Translations under genes and position numbers: made by a program | From: Pseudomonas sp. Gutcm_11s | Lineage (GTDB): Bacteria > Pseudomonadota > Gammaproteobacteria > Pseudomonadales > Pseudomonadaceae | Length of the DNA: 64,000 nt | Assembly: GCF_028649395.1 (NCBI RefSeq) | Contig: NZ_JAQSUW010000014.1 | Location: 542,315-606,314, forward strand | Direction of reading: 5' to 3' | In this document: one piece after another, positions 51,005 through 61,302 of the stretch | Numbering within the stretch: position 1 is the first letter of the stretch | Layout: every line of letters begins with the position of its first letter | The notes under the pieces: model-generated | The model's database searches: none | Told to the model about the DNA's origin: nothing | The model's input: the letters and a program-made list of their open reading frames with translations, nothing else

Positions 51005-51622
51005 GTGAGTAGTATTCGCGAGCGCAACAAGGCACTGATCCTGCAAGCCGCGAGCCAGGAATTCGCCGACAAGGGCTTCGCCGCCGCCAAGACCAACGAC
51101 ATCGCCGACAAGGCCGGCCTGCCCAAACCCAACGTCTACTACTACTTCAAGTCCAAGGAAAACCTCTACCGCGAGGTGCTCGAGAGCGTGATCGAGCGAC
51201 TCCTCGAGGCTTCCCAGCCGTTCGACGAAGACGGTCACCCCGAGCGCGTCCTGCGCGACTACATCCGCACCAAGATCGCCATTTCCCGCGACCTGCCCTA
51301 TGCCTCCAAGGTATTCGCCAGCGAGATCATGCATGGTGCACCGCACCTCTCCGCCGAGCGCACCGAGCAGCTCAACGCCCAGGCGCGGTTCATCATCGGC
51401 TGCATCGAGCGCTGGATCGACCAGGGCCTGATGGCCAAGGTCGATGCCAGTCACCTGCTGTTCAGCATCTGGGCCGCAACCCAGACCTATGCCGACTTCG
51501 ACTGGCAGATCTCCATCGTCACCGGCAAGACCAGCCTCAGCGCCGCCGACTACGAGGCCGCCGCCGAGACCATCACCCGCCTGGTGCTCAAGGGCTGCGA
51601 AGTGCAGCCCATCGCCGGCTGA
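51005..51622 (+). CDS. RutR-like TetR-family regulator
   Basis: A 205-residue regulator. The N-terminal TetR helix-turn-helix (about 8-55) has FADKGFAAAKTNDIADKAGL and YYYFKSKENLYREVL. The C-terminal domain (about 75-200) resembles E. coli RutR/YcdC: DYIRTKIAISRDLPYASKVF, SEIMHGAPHL, and LLFSIWAATQTYADFDWQI are all in the same order. RutR senses uracil and thymine; this relative may sense a purine or ureide. The GTG start at 51005 has AGGAG 5 bases before it; an ATG two bases earlier is followed by a stop. Two TGAC-N6-GTCA promoters elsewhere in the window fit a RutR-type operator. Confidence 0.9.
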   Translation: MSSIRERNKALILQAASQEFADKGFAAAKTNDIADKAGLPKPNVYYYFKSKENLYREVLESVIERLLEASQPFDEDGHPERVLRDYIRTKIAISRDLPYASKVFASEIMHGAPHLSAERTEQLNAQARFIIGCIERWIDQGLMAKVDASHLLFSIWAATQTYADFDWQISIVTGKTSLSAADYEAAAETITRLVLKGCEVQPIAG

Positions 51623-51630
51623 ACCTAGAC

Positions 51631-52068
51631 TCAAGCCACCCCGGGGTCGGCCTGCAGGCGCATGGCCTCCAGCGCGACCACCGCGCAGCGCTCGTCGACA
51701 TCCGACGCATCGCCGCTGATTCCCACCGCACCAATCACCTCGCCTAGCTGATCGCGAATCAGCACGCCACCCGGCGCCGGCACCAGGTTGCCGCCCGCCA
51801 GGGTATTGGCCGCGCCGATGAAGGCCGGCCGCTGCTGGGCGTCGGCCGCGATCAGGCGCGAGCCCTTGCCCAGGGCGATCGCGCCCCACGCCTTACCGAT
51901 GGCGATCTGCGGGCGCAGCATGCTCGCGCCATCTTCACGCTGCAGACAGATCAGATGCCCGCCCGCGTCCAGCACAGCCACGGTCAGCGGCGCCGTGCGC
52001 AGCTCGCGCGCGGTGGTGAACGCCTGGCTGGCGATGCCCAGGGCGGTTTCCAGGTTCAGTTGAGGCAT
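51631..52068 (-). CDS. GlcG/HbpS-family heme-binding-like protein
   Basis: A 145-residue protein of the GlcG/HbpS (PduO C-terminal) family, with the conserved pattern PLTVAVLDAGGHLICLQREDG, AFIGAANTLAGGNLVPAPGG, and VIGAVGISGDASDVDE. It has no signal peptide in the chosen reading. Members bind heme, cobalamin or small glycolate-like ligands, and they often neighbour glycolate or glyoxylate genes, as here next to gcl. The start at 52068 has AAGGAG 8 bases upstream. It is divergent from gcl and convergent with the TetR gene. A FadR-type operator lies 70 bases upstream. Confidence 0.88.
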   Translation of the reverse strand: MPQLNLETALGIASQAFTTARELRTAPLTVAVLDAGGHLICLQREDGASMLRPQIAIGKAWGAIALGKGSRLIAADAQQRPAFIGAANTLAGGNLVPAPGGVLIRDQLGEVIGAVGISGDASDVDERCAVVALEAMRLQADPGVA

Positions 52069-52137
52069 GGTCGAAGCTCCTTGTAGGACGGCGAGGCGGA
52101 ACGCGGCGCCATCGATTACACACATTTAATCTGTATT

Positions 52138-52147
52138 TTGTATACAT
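52138..52147 (-). promoter_or_regulatory. FadR-type operator in front of the GlcG/HbpS gene
   Basis: TTGTATACAT, 70 bases before the GlcG/HbpS start, in an AT-rich stretch. Confidence 0.55.
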
Positions 52148-52277
52148 TTATACGAGCAGATAAATCACAAACACGCCACACCTCAATTGAAACGGCCGTT
52201 TCAAAACAAAATGCTTTCCTCACCAGCAGCGCTTGACCCTCGTCGAGAGCCGTGAATAGAATCTGCCGCACAACGTT

Positions 52278-52287
52278 TTGTATACAC
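52278..52287 (+). promoter_or_regulatory. FadR-type operator at the gcl promoter
   Basis: TTGTATACAC, only 26 bases before the gcl ATG. As at puuE, TATACA can serve as the -10 box, giving a leader of about 20 bases that just holds the ribosome site GAGGAA. Confidence 0.6.
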
Positions 52288-52312
52288 TTTTACTGGTATA
52301 GAGGAACAATAA

Positions 52313-54088
<1,776 letters not shown>

Positions 54089-54136
54089 ACCCATGCGCCC
54101 CTCTCGCGCAGAGGGGCCGTTTCAAGGAGCCAAGAC

Positions 54137-54919
54137 ATGCCCCGTTTTGCCGCCAACCTGTCCATGCTGTTCACCGAAGTGGACTTCCTGGAGCGCTTCC
54201 CCGCCGCCGCTGAAGCCGGCTTCAGCGGTGTCGAATACCTCTTCCCCTACGACTACCCGGCCGAGCAGATCAAGGCTCAGCTGGACGCCAATGCGCTTAC
54301 GCAGGTGCTGTTCAACCTGCCTGCCGGCGACTGGGCCGCTGGTGAGCGCGGCATCGCCTGCAACCCGAGCCGGGTCGAGGAATTCCGCGCTGGGGTGGAC
54401 AAGGCCATCGCCTATGCCCAGGTGCTGGGCAACCAGCAGATCAACTGCCTGGCCGGCATCCGCCCGCAGGGCTACGACTGCGCCACCGTGCGCCAGACCT
54501 TCGTCGACAACCTCAAGTACGCCGCCAGCAAGCTCGAGGCCGCCGGCATTCGCCTGGTCATGGAGATGATCAATACCCGCGACATCCCGGGCTTCTACCT
54601 GAACACCACCAAGCAGGCCCTGGAAATCCGCGAGGCCGTGGGCAGCGCCAACCTGTACCTGCAGTACGACATCTACCACATGCAGATCATGGAAGGTGAC
54701 CTCGCCCGCACCGTGGAAGGCAACCTGGCCGTGATCAACCACGTGCAGCTGGCCGACAACCCGGGCCGCAACGAGCCGGGCACCGGCGAGATCAACTACC
54801 GCTTCCTGTTCGAGCACCTGGACCGCATCGGCTACCAGGGCTGGGTCGGCTGCGAATACAAGCCCAAGACCACCACTGCCGCCGGCCTCGGCTGGCTGAA
54901 AACCCATAACGCCATCTAA
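54137..54919 (+). CDS. hyi: Hydroxypyruvate isomerase Hyi
   Basis: A 260-residue TIM-barrel isomerase (AP endonuclease 2-like superfamily) that interconverts hydroxypyruvate and tartronate semialdehyde. It starts MPRFAANLSMLFTEVDFLER and carries the metal-binding glutamates in VMEMINTRDIPGF (near 142) and YDIYHMQIMEGD, with later GEINYRFLFEHL and GCEYKP. Length and all motifs are typical. It lies 48 bases after gcl with AAGGAG upstream, clearly the same operon. It acts on the product of Gcl before or alongside GlxR. Confidence 0.96.
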   Translation: MPRFAANLSMLFTEVDFLERFPAAAEAGFSGVEYLFPYDYPAEQIKAQLDANALTQVLFNLPAGDWAAGERGIACNPSRVEEFRAGVDKAIAYAQVLGNQQINCLAGIRPQGYDCATVRQTFVDNLKYAASKLEAAGIRLVMEMINTRDIPGFYLNTTKQALEIREAVGSANLYLQYDIYHMQIMEGDLARTVEGNLAVINHVQLADNPGRNEPGTGEINYRFLFEHLDRIGYQGWVGCEYKPKTTTAAGLGWLKTHNAI

Positions 54920-54934
54920 CAAGAGGTATTTCAC

Positions 54935-55831
54935 ATGGCCAAGATCGGATTCATCGGCACCGGCATCATGGGCAAACCCATGGCGCAGAACCTGCAGAAC
55001 GCAGGCCACACCCTGTTCTTCTCCGAGCACTTCGAGAAGGCCCCGGCCGAGCTGGTCGGTGACAACGGCATCGCCCTGGCCAATCCGAAGGAAGTCGCCC
55101 AGGAAGCCGAGTTCATCATCGTCATGGTGCCGGACACTCCGCAGGTCGAAGACGTGCTGTTCCGCAAGGACGGCATCGCCGAAGGCGTCGGCGCCGGCGC
55201 CGGCAAGGTAGTGATCGACATGAGCTCGATCTCGCCAACCGCGACCAAGAAATTCGCCGAGAAGGTCAAGGCCACCGGCGCCGCCTACCTGGACGCTCCG
55301 GTGTCCGGCGGTGAAGTCGGCGCCAAGGCCGCCACCCTGTCGATCATGGTCGGTGGTTGCCCGAACGCCTTCGAACGCGCCCTGCCGCTGTTCCAGGCCA
55401 TGGGCAAGAACATCACCCGCGTCGGTGGCAACGGTGATGGCCAGACCGCCAAGGTCGCCAACCAGATCATCGTCGCCCTGAACATCCAGGCCGTCGCCGA
55501 AGCCTTGCTGTTCGCCGCCAAGAACGGCGCCGACCCGGCCAAGGTGCGCGAGGCGCTGTCCGGCGGCTTCGCCGGCTCGAAGATTCTCGACGTACACGGC
55601 GAGCGCATGATCAAGGGCACCTTCGATCCGGGCTTCCGCATCAGCCTGCACCAGAAGGACCTCAACCTGGCCCTGTCCGGCGCCAAGGAGCTGGGCCTGA
55701 ACCTGCCCAACACCGCCAACGCCCAACAGGTGTTCAGCACCTGCGCCGCCATCGGTGGCAGCAACTGGGACCACTCCGCGCTGATCAAGGGCCTGGAGCA
55801 TATGGCGAACTTCAACATTCGCGGTGAGTAA
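54935..55831 (+). CDS. glxR: Tartronate semialdehyde reductase GlxR
   Basis: A 298-residue beta-hydroxyacid dehydrogenase that reduces tartronate semialdehyde to D-glycerate with NAD(P)H. The Rossmann motif is GFIGTGIMGKPMAQN (5-19), the substrate motif is DAPVSGGEVGA (near 123), and the catalytic lysine is in NGDGQTAKVANQI (near 171). All match GarR/GlxR. It follows hyi after 15 bases with AAGAGG upstream. A stem-loop and a 54-bp inverted repeat separate it from ttuD, which may lower downstream expression. Confidence 0.95.
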   Translation: MAKIGFIGTGIMGKPMAQNLQNAGHTLFFSEHFEKAPAELVGDNGIALANPKEVAQEAEFIIVMVPDTPQVEDVLFRKDGIAEGVGAGAGKVVIDMSSISPTATKKFAEKVKATGAAYLDAPVSGGEVGAKAATLSIMVGGCPNAFERALPLFQAMGKNITRVGGNGDGQTAKVANQIIVALNIQAVAEALLFAAKNGADPAKVREALSGGFAGSKILDVHGERMIKGTFDPGFRISLHQKDLNLALSGAKELGLNLPNTANAQQVFSTCAAIGGSNWDHSALIKGLEHMANFNIRGE

Positions 55832-55838
55832 GAACACC

Positions 55839-55859
55839 CCCTCGCCCATCGGGTGAGGG
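55839..55859 (+). terminator. Hairpin after glxR
   Basis: CCCTCGCCC pairs with GGGTGAGGG around ATC, with one G-U pair. It has no T-run; it may give partial termination. Confidence 0.5.
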
Positions 55860-55938
55860 ACGGGGCAGGTCTCGTCAGCCTGCTCTAACACCCTATCGAC
55901 CTTCCTGGCCTGCGGAGTCACGGCCCAAGGGCCAGGTT

Positions 55939-55992
55939 GGTCGATTCCACTGCACAGCCGCCGTGCGCGACGGCTGCGCAGTGCAATCGACC
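55939..55992. repeat. 54-bp near-perfect inverted repeat between glxR and ttuD
   Basis: Arms of 22 bases (GGTCGATT, CACTGC and CAGCCG on the left; CGGCTG, GCAGTG and AATCGACC on the right), with two mismatches and a 10-base loop. It lies inside the operon, so it may be a transposon-free REP-type element or an mRNA stability hairpin. Confidence 0.6.
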
Positions 55993-56026
55993 GCACCACG
56001 ACAAGAATCGGCACCCGGAGCCTGAC

Positions 56027-57298
56027 ATGACCCTCGATCCACAACGCCTGCTGCGCGAGCTGTTCGCCACCGCCATCGCCGCCGCCCATCCCGACCAGGT
56101 GCTGGCCGACCACCTGCCCGCCGACCGCAGCGGCAAGGTCATCGTCATCGGCGCCGGCAAGGCCGCAGCGGCCATGGCGGCGGTGATCGAGCGCGAATGG
56201 CAGGGCGAAGTCAGCGGCCTGGTGGTGACCCGCTACGAGCACGGCGCCGACTGCCGCAAGATCGAAGTCGTCGAGGCCGCGCACCCGGTGCCGGACGACG
56301 CCGGCGAGCGCGTGGCCCGCCGCGTGCTGGAGCTGGTCAGCAACCTCGGCGAGAACGACCGGGTGATCTTCCTGCTCTCCGGCGGAGGCTCGTCGCTGCT
56401 GGCGCTGCCGGCCGAGGGCATCAGCCTCACGGACAAGCAGGCGATCAACAAGGCGCTGCTGCGCTCCGGCGCAACCATCGGCGAGATGAACTGCGTGCGC
56501 AAGCACCTCTCCGCCATCAAGGGCGGACGCCTGGCCAAGGCCAGTTGGCCGGCCAGCGTGTACACCTACGCGATTTCCGATGTGCCGGGCGACGAAGCCA
56601 CGGTGATCGCCTCCGGCCCCACCGTCGGCGACCCGACCACCTCGTTGGAAGCCCTGGCGATCCTCGCCCGCTACGCCATCGACATTCCGGCCAATGTGCG
56701 CACCTGGCTGCAGGACCCGCGTTCGGAGACGGTCAAACCGGGCGATCCGTGCCTGGCGCGCAGCCATTTCCAGATCATCGCCACGCCGCAGCAGTCGCTG
56801 GACGCCGCCGCGGCCCGCGCACGCAAAGCCGGCTTCGAGGCGCTGATCCTCGGCGACCTGGAGGGCGAATCCCGCGAAGTGGCCAAGGTGCATGCCGGCA
56901 TCGCCCGCCAGGCGCTGCTGCATGGCCAGCCGATCAAGCCGCCCTGCGTGATTCTCTCTGGCGGCGAAACCACCGTGACCGTGCGCGGCAATGGCCGTGG
57001 CGGGCGCAACGCCGAGTTCCTGCTCAGCCTGACCAACAGCCTCAAGGGACTGCCCGGCGTCTACGCCCTGGCCGGCGACACCGACGGCATCGACGGCTCG
57101 GAAGACAACGCCGGCGCCATCATGACGCCCTACAGCTTCGCCCGCGCCGGCCTGCAACAGCTGGATGCCGAGGCCGAACTGGCCAACAACAACGGCTACG
57201 GCTACTTCGCCGCCCTCGACGAACTGGTGGTCACCGGCCCGACCCGCACCAACGTCAACGATTTCCGCGCCATTCTCATCCTCGGAAGTAACGAATGA
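56027..57298 (+). CDS. ttuD: Glycerate 2-kinase / putative hydroxypyruvate reductase (MOFRL family)
   Basis: A 423-residue protein with the N-terminal DUF4147 glycerate kinase domain (VIVIGAGKAAAAMAAV near 38-53, FLLSGGGSSLLALP near 117) and the C-terminal MOFRL domain (ILSGGETTVTVRGNGRGGRN near 305). The family was first named hydroxypyruvate reductase (TtuD); biochemical work on relatives shows D-glycerate 2-kinase activity, which fits the path to 2-phosphoglycerate here. The start at 56027 has CGGAG upstream. Its stop overlaps the pyruvate kinase start. It follows glxR after a 195-bp gap with two hairpins. Confidence 0.95.
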   Translation: MTLDPQRLLRELFATAIAAAHPDQVLADHLPADRSGKVIVIGAGKAAAAMAAVIEREWQGEVSGLVVTRYEHGADCRKIEVVEAAHPVPDDAGERVARRVLELVSNLGENDRVIFLLSGGGSSLLALPAEGISLTDKQAINKALLRSGATIGEMNCVRKHLSAIKGGRLAKASWPASVYTYAISDVPGDEATVIASGPTVGDPTTSLEALAILARYAIDIPANVRTWLQDPRSETVKPGDPCLARSHFQIIATPQQSLDAAAARARKAGFEALILGDLEGESREVAKVHAGIARQALLHGQPIKPPCVILSGGETTVTVRGNGRGGRNAEFLLSLTNSLKGLPGVYALAGDTDGIDGSEDNAGAIMTPYSFARAGLQQLDAEAELANNNGYGYFAALDELVVTGPTRTNVNDFRAILILGSNE

Positions 57299-58713
57299 TG
57301 TACGCCGACAAGAAAGTGAAGATTCTCGCCACGCTCGGTCCAGCCATTCGGGGGGCGGACGATATCCGCGCCCTGGTGGAGTCCGGGGTCAACCTGTTCC
57401 GCCTCAACTTCAGCCACGGCGAGCATGCCGACCATGCCATGCGCCATGGCTGGGTGCGCGAGGTCGAGCGCCAGTTGGACACGCCGCTGGGCGTGCTGAT
57501 GGACCTGCAGGGTCCGAAGCTGCGCGTCGGTCGCTTCGCCGACGGCAAGACCCACCTGTTCAAGGGCCAGGCCTTCCGCCTCGACCTCGACGACACGCCG
57601 GGCAACGACGTGCGGGTCAACCTGCCGCATCCGGAGATCATCGCCGCCCTGCAGCCCGGCATGAGCCTGCTGTTGGACGACGGCCGCCTGCGCCTGCAGG
57701 TGACCAGCAAACACGCCGACGCCATCGACACCATGGTCATCGCCGGCGGCGAGCTGTCCGACCGCAAGGGCGTCAACGTGCCAGAGGCGGTGTTGCAGCT
57801 CTCGCCGCTGACCGCCAAGGACCGCCGCGACCTGAGCTTCGGCCTGGAACTGGGCGTGGACTGGGTCGCCCTGTCCTTCGTCCAGCGTCCCGAGGACATC
57901 GTCGAGGCGCGCGCGCTGATCGGCGACAAGGCCGCCCTGCTGGCCAAGATCGAGAAGCCCTCGGCGGTACAGCACCTGGAAGAGATCGCCCGCCTGTGCG
58001 ACGCGATCATGGTGGCGCGCGGCGACCTCGGCGTCGAAGTACCGGCGGAAAACGTGCCGCGCATCCAGAAGGACATCGTGCGCACCTGCCGCCGCCTCGG
58101 CCGGCCGGTGGTGGTGGCCACGCAGATGCTCGAATCCATGCGTTTCTCCCCGGCGCCGACGCGCGCCGAGGTCACCGACGTGGCCAACGCCGTGGCCGAA
58201 GGCGCCGATGCGGTGATGCTGTCGGCGGAAACCGCCTCCGGGGACTACCCGCTGGAAACCGTGCAGATGATGAGCAAGATCATCCGCCAGGTGGAGAACG
58301 GCCCGGACTTCCAGACCCAGCTCGACGTCAACCGCCCGCAGGCCGAGGCCACGGTGAGCGACGCCATCAGCTGCGCCATTCGCCGTATCAGCGCCATCCT
58401 GCCGGTGGCCGCGCTGGTCAACTACACCGAGTCCGGCGCCTCCAGCCTGCGCGCCTCGCGCGAACGGCCCAAGGCACCGATCCTCAGCCTCACCCCGAGC
58501 CTGCAGGTGGCCCGCCGCCTGAGCCTGGCCTGGGGCGTGTATTCGGTGGTCAAGGAGCGCCTGCAGGAGGCCGAGCAGGTCACCGGCACCGCCCTGGAGG
58601 CCGCCCGTGCACAAGGCATGGCCCGCAGCGGCGAAACCCTGGTGATCACCGCCGGCGTACCCCTGGGCCAGCCCGGCAGCACCAACATGCTGCGCATCGA
58701 GCAGCTCGGCTGA
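57295..58713 (+). CDS. pyk: Pyruvate kinase
   Basis: A 472-residue pyruvate kinase. The conserved ATLGPA start, the FRLNFSHG motif, the signature AKIEKPSAV with the catalytic lysine, MVARGDLGVEVP and LSAETASGDYPLE are all present. It converts phosphoenolpyruvate to pyruvate and completes the glyoxylate to pyruvate route with Gcl, GlxR and TtuD (enolase is elsewhere). It starts in an ATGATG that overlaps the ttuD TGA, so it is translationally coupled; either ATG may be used. A pyruvate kinase in a gcl operon is known from Pseudomonas and is not a housekeeping position. Confidence 0.96.
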   Translation: MMYADKKVKILATLGPAIRGADDIRALVESGVNLFRLNFSHGEHADHAMRHGWVREVERQLDTPLGVLMDLQGPKLRVGRFADGKTHLFKGQAFRLDLDDTPGNDVRVNLPHPEIIAALQPGMSLLLDDGRLRLQVTSKHADAIDTMVIAGGELSDRKGVNVPEAVLQLSPLTAKDRRDLSFGLELGVDWVALSFVQRPEDIVEARALIGDKAALLAKIEKPSAVQHLEEIARLCDAIMVARGDLGVEVPAENVPRIQKDIVRTCRRLGRPVVVATQMLESMRFSPAPTRAEVTDVANAVAEGADAVMLSAETASGDYPLETVQMMSKIIRQVENGPDFQTQLDVNRPQAEATVSDAISCAIRRISAILPVAALVNYTESGASSLRASRERPKAPILSLTPSLQVARRLSLAWGVYSVVKERLQEAEQVTGTALEAARAQGMARSGETLVITAGVPLGQPGSTNMLRIEQLG

Positions 58714-58717
58714 TGCC

Positions 58718-59623
58718 ATGCCCCTGGCCAGTGGTTTTCGCGCCCTGCTCTGCGCCTTCGCGCAGATCTTCCTGCAGCAACGTCCGGGCTTTGGCCTGAC
58801 GGTGCTGCTGGCGCTGCTGATCGGGGCACCCGAACTCCTGGGCGACGCCCTGCTCGGCGCACTGGCCGGCAACCTGGTGGCGCAACGGCGTGGCTACGCC
58901 CAGGCCGATATCGACGCCGGGCTGTATGGCTACAACGGTGCGCTGATCGGCCTGCTGCTGAGCCTGAAGCTGGACTGGGCGCCGCTGTTGCCGCTGCTGG
59001 TGATCACCCTCGCCGGGCTGTCCAGCCTGCTGCTACGGCCCTGGCTGCACGCCGCGCGCACGCAACAGTGGCTACCCGCCTACACCCTGCCCTTCGTCCT
59101 CTGCGGCTGGGCGCTGCCCTGGCTGGCCAGGCTGCTGGATATGCCGGAGGCATCTGCGCCAGCGGCAACGCTGCTGATCGAGCATGGCTGGCTGGCCGCC
59201 ATCGAAGCGACCCTGCGCGGTCTCGGCCAGGTGATCTTCCTCGACCATCCGCTCGCCGGGCTCTGCCTGCTACTGGGTCTGCTGCTGTGCAACAGGCGCA
59301 GTGCGGCCTGGGCGCTGGGCGCAGCGGCGCTGCCGGTGGCATTGGCCGTAGTGAATGAACAACCGCTGGAGAGTGCCTTCGCCGGCCTGCTGGGCTACAG
59401 CCCGGTATTGGCCGCCATTGCCCTGGCCCAGACCTATCGCCGCCCCTGGGCGCCGCTGGCCGGACTGTTGTTGAGCCTGCTCCTGCAGCCCGGCTTTGCC
59501 GCGCTGGGCCTGGCGCCGCTGACCATGCCCTTCATCCTCGCCTGCTGGCTGGTGGTGGCGAGCACCCAGTTGCTGCGTCGCGCAGCACTGGAGTCAGCGC
59601 CGCTCTCGCGCCGCCTACCCTAA
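58718..59623 (+). CDS. Urea transporter (UT/SLC14 family)
   Basis: A 301-residue, very hydrophobic inner-membrane protein with about ten segments in two repeats. The UT signature GLYGYNGALIGLLLS (near 69-83) and the second-repeat match PLAGLCLLLGLLLCNRRSA and PLESAFAGLLGYSPVLAAI are visible. It should conduct urea across the membrane. It begins 4 bases after the pyruvate kinase stop and ends the gcl operon. Urea is released when ureides are degraded, so export or recapture of urea fits the operon. No separate ribosome site is seen, which suggests coupling. Confidence 0.85.
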   Translation: MPLASGFRALLCAFAQIFLQQRPGFGLTVLLALLIGAPELLGDALLGALAGNLVAQRRGYAQADIDAGLYGYNGALIGLLLSLKLDWAPLLPLLVITLAGLSSLLLRPWLHAARTQQWLPAYTLPFVLCGWALPWLARLLDMPEASAPAATLLIEHGWLAAIEATLRGLGQVIFLDHPLAGLCLLLGLLLCNRRSAAWALGAAALPVALAVVNEQPLESAFAGLLGYSPVLAAIALAQTYRRPWAPLAGLLLSLLLQPGFAALGLAPLTMPFILACWLVVASTQLLRRAALESAPLSRRLP

Positions 59624-59765
59624 GAACCTGCTCCAAGTCTGCTGCGCGTCGGCCAAACAGCGTTGGAAACGGCCTCGGGCTGCTCATTTACAACTCGTAA
59701 ACTCCGCACCCTCGGCCATTTCCGCCACCGCTTGGCTCTAGCTCGCGAGACTTTGAACAGGTTCT
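59624..59765. mobile_element. MITE-like element with terminal inverted repeats
   Basis: About 142 bp. The left end reads AGAACCTGCTCCAAGTCT (59624-59641 region) and the right end, reverse-complemented, AGAACCTGTTCAAAGTCT, two mismatches in 18. Inside, GGAAACGGCC and GGCCATTTCC, and TTTAC and GTAAA, pair, so the whole element folds as one long imperfect hairpin. It starts immediately after the urea transporter stop codon and carries no gene. Confidence 0.65.
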
Positions 59766-59788
59766 AAGCCCCAACTAACGAGAGGTTG

Positions 59789-60109
59789 TCACTCGGCGAT
59801 GGTGCGTCCGAGCCCCGCCGGCACGCCACTGCTGTCGGTCGGCTGCCAGGGGCCATTCGGGCTGCTGGCCCAGTTCCAGCCACGGTTCCAGCGGTAGTAG
59901 ACGCGCTCGCGGTAGTACAGCTTGCTGGCGCCCTGGATCACGTACACGCCCAGCGCCGGGTCCCAGTACGCGTTGCCGCCGGGCGGCGGCGCGTAGCGCG
60001 GGTGGCTCTGCTGGTGCGCCGGCTCGCCGCCCTTGGGCGTGACGCCCGGCTGCAGCGCACAGCCGCTCAATGCCAGCAGCAGGGCCAGGGACAGCCCTGC
60101 GCGCATCAC
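59789..60109 (-). CDS. Small lipoprotein downstream of ccmI
   Basis: A 106-residue protein with a lipoprotein signal peptide ([13 protein letters not shown]; lipobox LSGC). The mature part is rich in Pro, Tyr and Trp, with [20 protein letters not shown], then [19 protein letters not shown], a pattern seen in small envelope lipoproteins near ccm genes of Pseudomonas. Its ATG overlaps the ccmI stop in an ATGA, so it belongs to the ccm operon. The function is unknown. It is probably outer-membrane anchored. Confidence 0.82.
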   Translation of the reverse strand: MMRAGLSLALLLALSGCALQPGVTPKGGEPAHQQSHPRYAPPPGGNAYWDPALGVYVIQGASKLYYRERVYYRWNRGWNWASSPNGPWQPTDSSGVPAGLGRTIAE

Positions 60110-61302
60110 TGCGCCTGCTCCGGGCTGTCGATCAGCAGGGTCTGCGGGTCACGGGTGCTGCTGGCAATCGGCTGGCCACGGCCGACCCACTCGCCCTTGG
60201 TGGCCACGCCGCTGCGCGAGATGCGCGCGACCAGCTGCACTTCGGGGAAGCTGGAGAGCTTGAGCTGCTCCATCATCGCGTCCTTGTCGCTCAGCTCGAC
60301 CTTGGCCGGCAGATCGGCCACGGTCAGACGCTTGACCGCCAGTGGCATGGGCGGGCCGCTGGCGGCGCGGGCGAAGACGAATACCGCATCACCCGGCTGC
60401 ACCTTGGCCTTGAGCGCCGGCGCCAGATCAACGCTGACGCTGATCACCGCCATGGACTTGTTCACCAGCTCCTCGGGCACCGGCTGGCCGCTGGCCTGCA
60501 GTTGCTCGCGGGCCTTGTCGATGCCGACCTGGATCGAGGCGCGCGACGGATCTTCCGCCGGCATCTGCGCCAGCAGGCGCTGCCAGTACTCGACAGCATC
60601 GGCGAAACGTTCGTCCTCGAAGGCGGCGATGCCGAGCAGGCCGAGGCTGGTCACTTCTGCCGCGTCCTTCTGCAGCGCCTCGTCGGTCAGCGCCTGCAGC
60701 TGCTCGGTCCATTGCTTGTCGCCGGCGAAATACAGCGCTTGGGCCCACTGGCCCAGCAGCTCCGGCTCACGCCCGGCGACGCGCACAGCCTGCTCGTAGG
60801 CCCTGGCCGCCTCGCTGGCGCGCCCTTCGCTCATGTACATGCGAGCGAGGAAATACCAGGCCTCGGCCGATTCCGGATTGTCCTTCACCGCCTGCTCCAG
60901 GCGTGCGGTCATCTGGTCCATAGTCGGCCGGTCCTGCATGGTCGTCAGCTCCTGGCTGGCGCCCCAGTGCCAGTACAGGCCGAAGGCCAGGCCGGGCACG
61001 GCCAGGGCGATCAGCAGCGGCAGCGCCTTGCCCAGGCGCTGGACACGGCCGTTGCCGGCGCCTTCGGTGTCGGCCAGCAGTTCACGGGCAGCCTCGGCCT
61101 GGCCGGCGTCGAACTGCTCGACGGTCAGGGTGCCGGCCTCGCGCTGCGCCTGCAGTTCGGCCAGGCGCTCCTGGTACAGAGCGACGTTGAGCGCGGTGCG
61201 GTCTTCCTCGGCCTGGGCGCGACGGCCACGCAGCACGGGAATCAGCAGGAAAGCCGTGCCGACCAGCAGCAACAGGCCGACGGCGAGCCAGAATTCGATC
61301 AT
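60106..61302 (-). CDS. ccmI: Cytochrome c maturation protein CcmI (CycH)
   Basis: A 398-residue protein. Two N-terminal membrane helices ([20 protein letters not shown] and, near 97-113, [19 protein letters not shown]) enclose a cytoplasmic leucine-zipper-like loop. The periplasmic part has TPR repeats ([19 protein letters not shown], cut here to its core) and a C-terminal ubiquitin-like region. It delivers apocytochrome c to the heme ligation complex CcmFH. Its start overlaps the ccmH stop by one base. It is needed for the cytochrome c domain of PuuD among others. Confidence 0.95.
   Translation of the reverse strand: MIEFWLAVGLLLLVGTAFLLIPVLRGRRAQAEEDRTALNVALYQERLAELQAQREAGTLTVEQFDAGQAEAARELLADTEGAGNGRVQRLGKALPLLIALAVPGLAFGLYWHWGASQELTTMQDRPTMDQMTARLEQAVKDNPESAEAWYFLARMYMSEGRASEAARAYEQAVRVAGREPELLGQWAQALYFAGDKQWTEQLQALTDEALQKDAAEVTSLGLLGIAAFEDERFADAVEYWQRLLAQMPAEDPSRASIQVGIDKAREQLQASGQPVPEELVNKSMAVISVSVDLAPALKAKVQPGDAVFVFARAASGPPMPLAVKRLTVADLPAKVELSDKDAMMEQLKLSSFPEVQLVARISRSGVATKGEWVGRGQPIASSTRDPQTLLIDSPEQAQ

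Noticed and set aside
54122..57157. A 1011-codon minus-strand frame opposite hyi, glxR and ttuD
   Set aside because: It spans three well-supported genes and two hairpins in antisense; no domain recognised.
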